From contig QAML01000105.1 of the NCBI GenBank assembly GCA_003150315.1, positions 1 through 9,012 on the forward strand: 9,012 nucleotides of DNA, given 5' to 3'. Positions 6,873 through 9,012 of the stretch are shown here, in pieces. The DNA comes from Prevotellaceae bacterium. Lineage in GTDB: Bacteria > Bacteroidota > Bacteroidia > Bacteroidales > Bacteroidaceae. Below the pieces are notes generated by a model, which was not told where the DNA came from, made no database searches, and saw only the letters and a list, made by a program, of their open reading frames with translations. How positions within the stretch are numbered: position 1 is the stretch's first letter; each line of letters begins with the position of its first letter. The position numbers and the translations under genes were made by a program.

Positions 6873-6879
6873 GGGAGGA
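6873..6879 (+). promoter_or_regulatory. Ribosome binding site that decides the 6886 start
   Basis: GGGAGGA lies 6 bases before the ATG at 6886. A GTG at 6862 is in frame but lies before this site and has no site of its own. Confidence 0.78.
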
Positions 6880-6885
6880 AAAGAA

Positions 6886-7365
6886 ATGTTAGAAAAGAAT
6901 TTAAAAGTTTATTGGAAAGGATTTGATGTTGGAAAATGTCGATGCACATCAGATTTGGATGAATTTTATTTAGAATTTCAGACGAATTCAGTAAAAAAAA
7001 ATATAATTTATAGTACGATTGAAAATAGCACTTTTATATCGTTTTACTCAAATCAAAATGGTATTATCAAGCAGAGCGAAATGACTATAGAAAAAAATAA
7101 GATTTCATTTTCTGGCTCGAATGAAGCTATCATATATAAAGGAAATTTAATTCCGTATGAAATGATTATTTATAAGTTATTTCCACAAGTGTTTAATACA
7201 CATTATGTAAAAGTTTTATTTATAGAAGAAAAAAATATAGGTTATATTCCAATTAAAACTTACGGAAAGAATATACTTTGTTTACCTAATGCAACAATAG
7301 TCTTTGATGAGAATGGAATTTTAGAAAAATATTTAGGACATATGAATAATTTGACCATCAAATAA
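6886..7365 (+). CDS. Unrecognised 159-residue beta-rich protein
   Basis: I do not recognise this protein. It follows the ABC gene by 30 bases with a strong ribosome site, so it is almost certainly real and co-expressed. The sequence alternates short strands and turns (MLEKNLKVYWKGFDVGKCRC, 'FYLEFQTNS', 'STFISFYSNQNG', 'KISFSGSNEAIIYKGN') with no signal peptide and no membrane segment. The last third ('NIGYIPIKTYG', 'LPNATIVFDENGILEKYLGH') reads like a beta-sheet repeat ending in a turn motif DENG. Cysteines are few (C18, C20 and one near 145). A role in binding the cassette product, self-protection, or helping the exporter is plausible from position only. Confidence 0.72.
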   Translation: MLEKNLKVYWKGFDVGKCRCTSDLDEFYLEFQTNSVKKNIIYSTIENSTFISFYSNQNGIIKQSEMTIEKNKISFSGSNEAIIYKGNLIPYEMIIYKLFPQVFNTHYVKVLFIEEKNIGYIPIKTYGKNILCLPNATIVFDENGILEKYLGHMNNLTIK

Positions 7366-7861
7366 GAGAAGAAATAAAAAGTTGAACAAAGTATAAATCT
7401 AATAAAGTTGACTATGACGAGATTTGATAATTCGTTTGTAAATATCTTAAATACTTATCAACTCTGGGAAGAAGAGCAATTATTTATAATCTTATGATGT
7501 GGGTGTCAAACGATACCTAACAAATTGTTTCGTGCTATGCACTCCTACAATTCTGTCCCAAATTCGGATAGTGAGGGGCATCTGCCCTACTTTTATCTTC
7601 ACATTGGAGTGGGTCATAAAGTCACAAAACTACTTACGTGCAAGTACAATGTGGTTTATGATTTTTGAACCTGGCATCATCTTATTATGAATTGATAACT
7701 CCAAATATACTATTACCAAAAAGAAGTTGTGTATTTATACTTTGTAAAGTGGTATATAGATTATATGCTCTTAGATATCTAATTATTAACTTTATTACAA
7801 TACAAATGTTTGAAATTAAGCTACCTTTATTATATTTAATGTTTGAACGAAAGGAATTGAT
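7366..7861. other. Intergenic region with a foreign high-GC island
   Basis: About 496 bases without a well-supported gene. The central part (about 7495-7680) has far higher GC (26 of 60 in both 7501-7560 and 7561-7620, 22 of 60 in 7621-7680) than the flanks (15 of 60 in 7441-7500, 14 of 60 in 7681-7740). It holds a small hairpin, GGGCATCTGCCC at about 7575-7586. Short ORFs occur at 7414-7497 (+, 27 residues), 7492-7617 (-, 41 residues) and 7665-7865 (+). A remnant of an insertion sequence or of older backbone is the likeliest reading, but no transposase motif or terminal repeat can be recognised. Confidence 0.5.
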
Positions 7862-7865
7862 ATGA
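7665..7865 (+). CDS. Hydrophobic ORF ending at the next start (doubtful)
   Basis: A 66-codon frame opening at a TTG (in-frame ATG only at 7806), with no ribosome site. The product is hydrophobic and aromatic ('SCVFILCKVVYRLYALRYL'). Its stop overlaps the start of the next gene as ATGA (7862-7865), the same arrangement as the coupled genes at 2299 and 3381. It may be the surviving tail of a gene whose front was lost at the high-GC scar, or chance. Confidence 0.2.
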   Translation: MNLASSYYELITPNILLPKRSCVFILCKVVYRLYALRYLIINFITIQMFEIKLPLLYLMFERKELI

Positions 7866-8902
7866 TTATGGATGGAAATTTTTATATAGGAACATGTGCA
7901 ATTGATTTAACTTATAAATGTACATTTAGATGTTTACATTGTTTTAATTCTAGTGGTGAACATTCTTTAAATAAGCAGGAGTTATCAGATGCTGAAATTT
8001 TACAATTTATCGATGATATTAATAATTATAGTGTGGGACTAATAAGTATAGGTGGTGGAGAAGCATTATTACGAAAGGAATTGATACTTCAAATCTCGGA
8101 TTATCTTTCCGGTAATAATAGTAAGATTGACTTAGCATTAGTTACTAATGGATATTTGATGACTAAGGAGTATGCATCTCAGTTAAGGCTACCTAATATC
8201 CGCAGTGTACAAGTAAGTTTAGACGGTTTTAAAGAGAACCATGAAAGAATGCGTAATATGAAGGGAAGCTATGATCGTGCCATTGAGTCTATTAAATATT
8301 TAATTGATGCAGGTCACACTGTAGCAGTATCTTTTGCACCAACCAAGTTCAATATAGATGATATAGATGAGCTGTTTGAGTTTGTTAAAAAGTTAGGTGT
8401 AAAGTTTTTTAGATGTCAGCCATTAATGCTTCTAGGAAGGGCAAGAAAGAACCTTCAAAGTTTCATACCTACATATGAGGATTACCAAAAAGTGTCCTTT
8501 ATACTAGCAAAAAAGAGAAAAGAGAATCCTAAAATGTATGTTGAATGGGGAGATCCACTTGAACATATAGCTAAAGGAAGAATAAAACAACCTATGCTTT
8601 CTTATTTTTCTATAAGCGCTTATGGAGATATTTTAATTTCTCCATATATACCTATTACATGTGGAAACATAAGGAAACATTCTATAAGGGAATATATTGA
8701 AGGTGGATTGTTGGATATATGGAATAATAAATATCTCCAAGAGGTTGCTGCCAGAATGAATGATACAAGTGAAATGGACTTACAAAAATTTGGATTGCCG
8801 GAAATTTTTATTGATGAGGCAATAGACTTGGATATTCTTAGTCCTGATTACAGACAGAAAACAGAAGAGCTATGTAGAAGTTTAGCAGTAACAGTTCGGT
8901 AA
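7862..8902 (+). CDS. Radical SAM enzyme with a cysteine-poor SPASM/twitch-like C-terminus
   Basis: A 346-residue radical SAM protein. The cluster motif is C20-x3-C24-x2-C27 (LTYKCTFRCLHCF), followed by the SAM-binding GGGEALL (64-70), 'LVTNGY' and 'VQVSLDG' (116-122), typical of peptide-modifying and cofactor-making enzymes of the PqqE/AlbA/NirJ group. The C-terminal part keeps the SPASM outline ('SAYGDILISPYIPITCGNI' at about 252-270, then 'LLDIWNN'), but only C267 is left in that region, so auxiliary clusters are unlikely or minimal. No N-terminal RRE is seen. Start at 7862 has AAAGGA at 7850-7855, 6 bases upstream; an ATG at 7868 is an alternative. GC (about 35% in the lines counted) is above that of the cassette at 2117-7365, which suggests separate ancestry. 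The gene after it begins 16 bases later, so the two are probably one operon. Confidence 0.88.
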   Translation: MIMDGNFYIGTCAIDLTYKCTFRCLHCFNSSGEHSLNKQELSDAEILQFIDDINNYSVGLISIGGGEALLRKELILQISDYLSGNNSKIDLALVTNGYLMTKEYASQLRLPNIRSVQVSLDGFKENHERMRNMKGSYDRAIESIKYLIDAGHTVAVSFAPTKFNIDDIDELFEFVKKLGVKFFRCQPLMLLGRARKNLQSFIPTYEDYQKVSFILAKKRKENPKMYVEWGDPLEHIAKGRIKQPMLSYFSISAYGDILISPYIPITCGNIRKHSIREYIEGGLLDIWNNKYLQEVAARMNDTSEMDLQKFGLPEIFIDEAIDLDILSPDYRQKTEELCRSLAVTVR

Positions 8903-8918
8903 AGGGAGGAAATAAGAC

Positions 8919-9012
8919 ATGTATAAATTTTTAGAGTATGGAGATGCACACTATGTTGTAGATTATATATATGAATCAGATATATATGACGAAGAAAAGT
9001 TCCTTTTTGCAC
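8919..9012 (+). CDS. Start of an unidentified gene cut by the window edge
   Basis: Thirty-one residues are visible, starting MYKFLEYGDAHYVVDYIYES. The ribosome site GGGAGGA (8904-8910) is 8 bases upstream. The beginning, with 'HYVVDYIYESDIYDEE', is like the N-terminal peptide-binding region that precedes the radical SAM barrel in many SPASM peptide maturases, where a short strand pair 'hYVYD' is common. That would make a second maturase paired with the gene upstream. Too little is visible to decide. Confidence 0.6.
   Translation, partial: MYKFLEYGDAHYVVDYIYESDIYDEEKFLFA

Noticed and set aside
715..8904. Identical 11-mer GTTCGGTAAAG at 715-725 and 8894-8904, both at gene ends
   Set aside because: In a 9 kb window several 11-base matches are expected by chance, and flanking bases do not extend the match; not treated as an attachment repeat.
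1..9012. CRISPR array, tRNA or rRNA genes
   Set aside because: No regularly spaced repeats, no cloverleaf and no rRNA-like conserved stretches were seen on either strand.

Overview
The window looks like part of an integrated conjugative element (ICE) or similar mobile element of a low-GC Gram-positive gut bacterium, most likely a clostridial relative such as Lachnospiraceae. The reasons are strong GGAGG ribosome sites, AT-rich coding, a conjugative-element backbone at the left, and cargo built from radical SAM chemistry. The genus cannot be fixed from the sequence alone.

Layout. (1) 1-1733, ICE backbone at moderate GC: the C-terminal end of a very large helicase-type protein, a tandem SpoVG-domain protein, a small coiled-coil protein, then a strong intrinsic terminator. 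(2) 1734-2116, non-coding: a second hairpin closely related to the first, then a likely promoter region. (3) 2117-4718, a very AT-rich, translationally coupled three-gene unit: a two-cluster ferredoxin, a protein resembling a radical SAM enzyme that has lost its cluster cysteines but carries a C-terminal PqqD-like peptide-binding domain, and a cobalamin-binding-type radical SAM enzyme. (4) 4719-5256, a 538-base gap with only short ORFs, the best place for a precursor peptide or a decayed gene. (5) 5257-7365, an ABC half-exporter without a peptidase domain, followed by an unrecognised 159-residue protein. (6) 7366-7861, non-coding, containing a roughly 185-base island of much higher GC that looks like a foreign scar. 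(7) 7862-9012, a second radical SAM enzyme with a cysteine-poor SPASM-like tail, and the start of another gene cut by the window edge.

Reading it together: the 2117-7365 genes look like a peptide-modification and export cassette (RiPP type). In this model the ferredoxin feeds electrons, the cysteine-less RRE protein holds the precursor peptide, the B12-type radical SAM enzyme modifies it, and the ABC protein exports it. The radical SAM gene at 7862 has a different base composition and may have a separate origin. No precursor peptide is proven; that is the main open question. Peptide as substrate is an inference from the PqqD-like domain, the radical SAM enzymes and the exporter.
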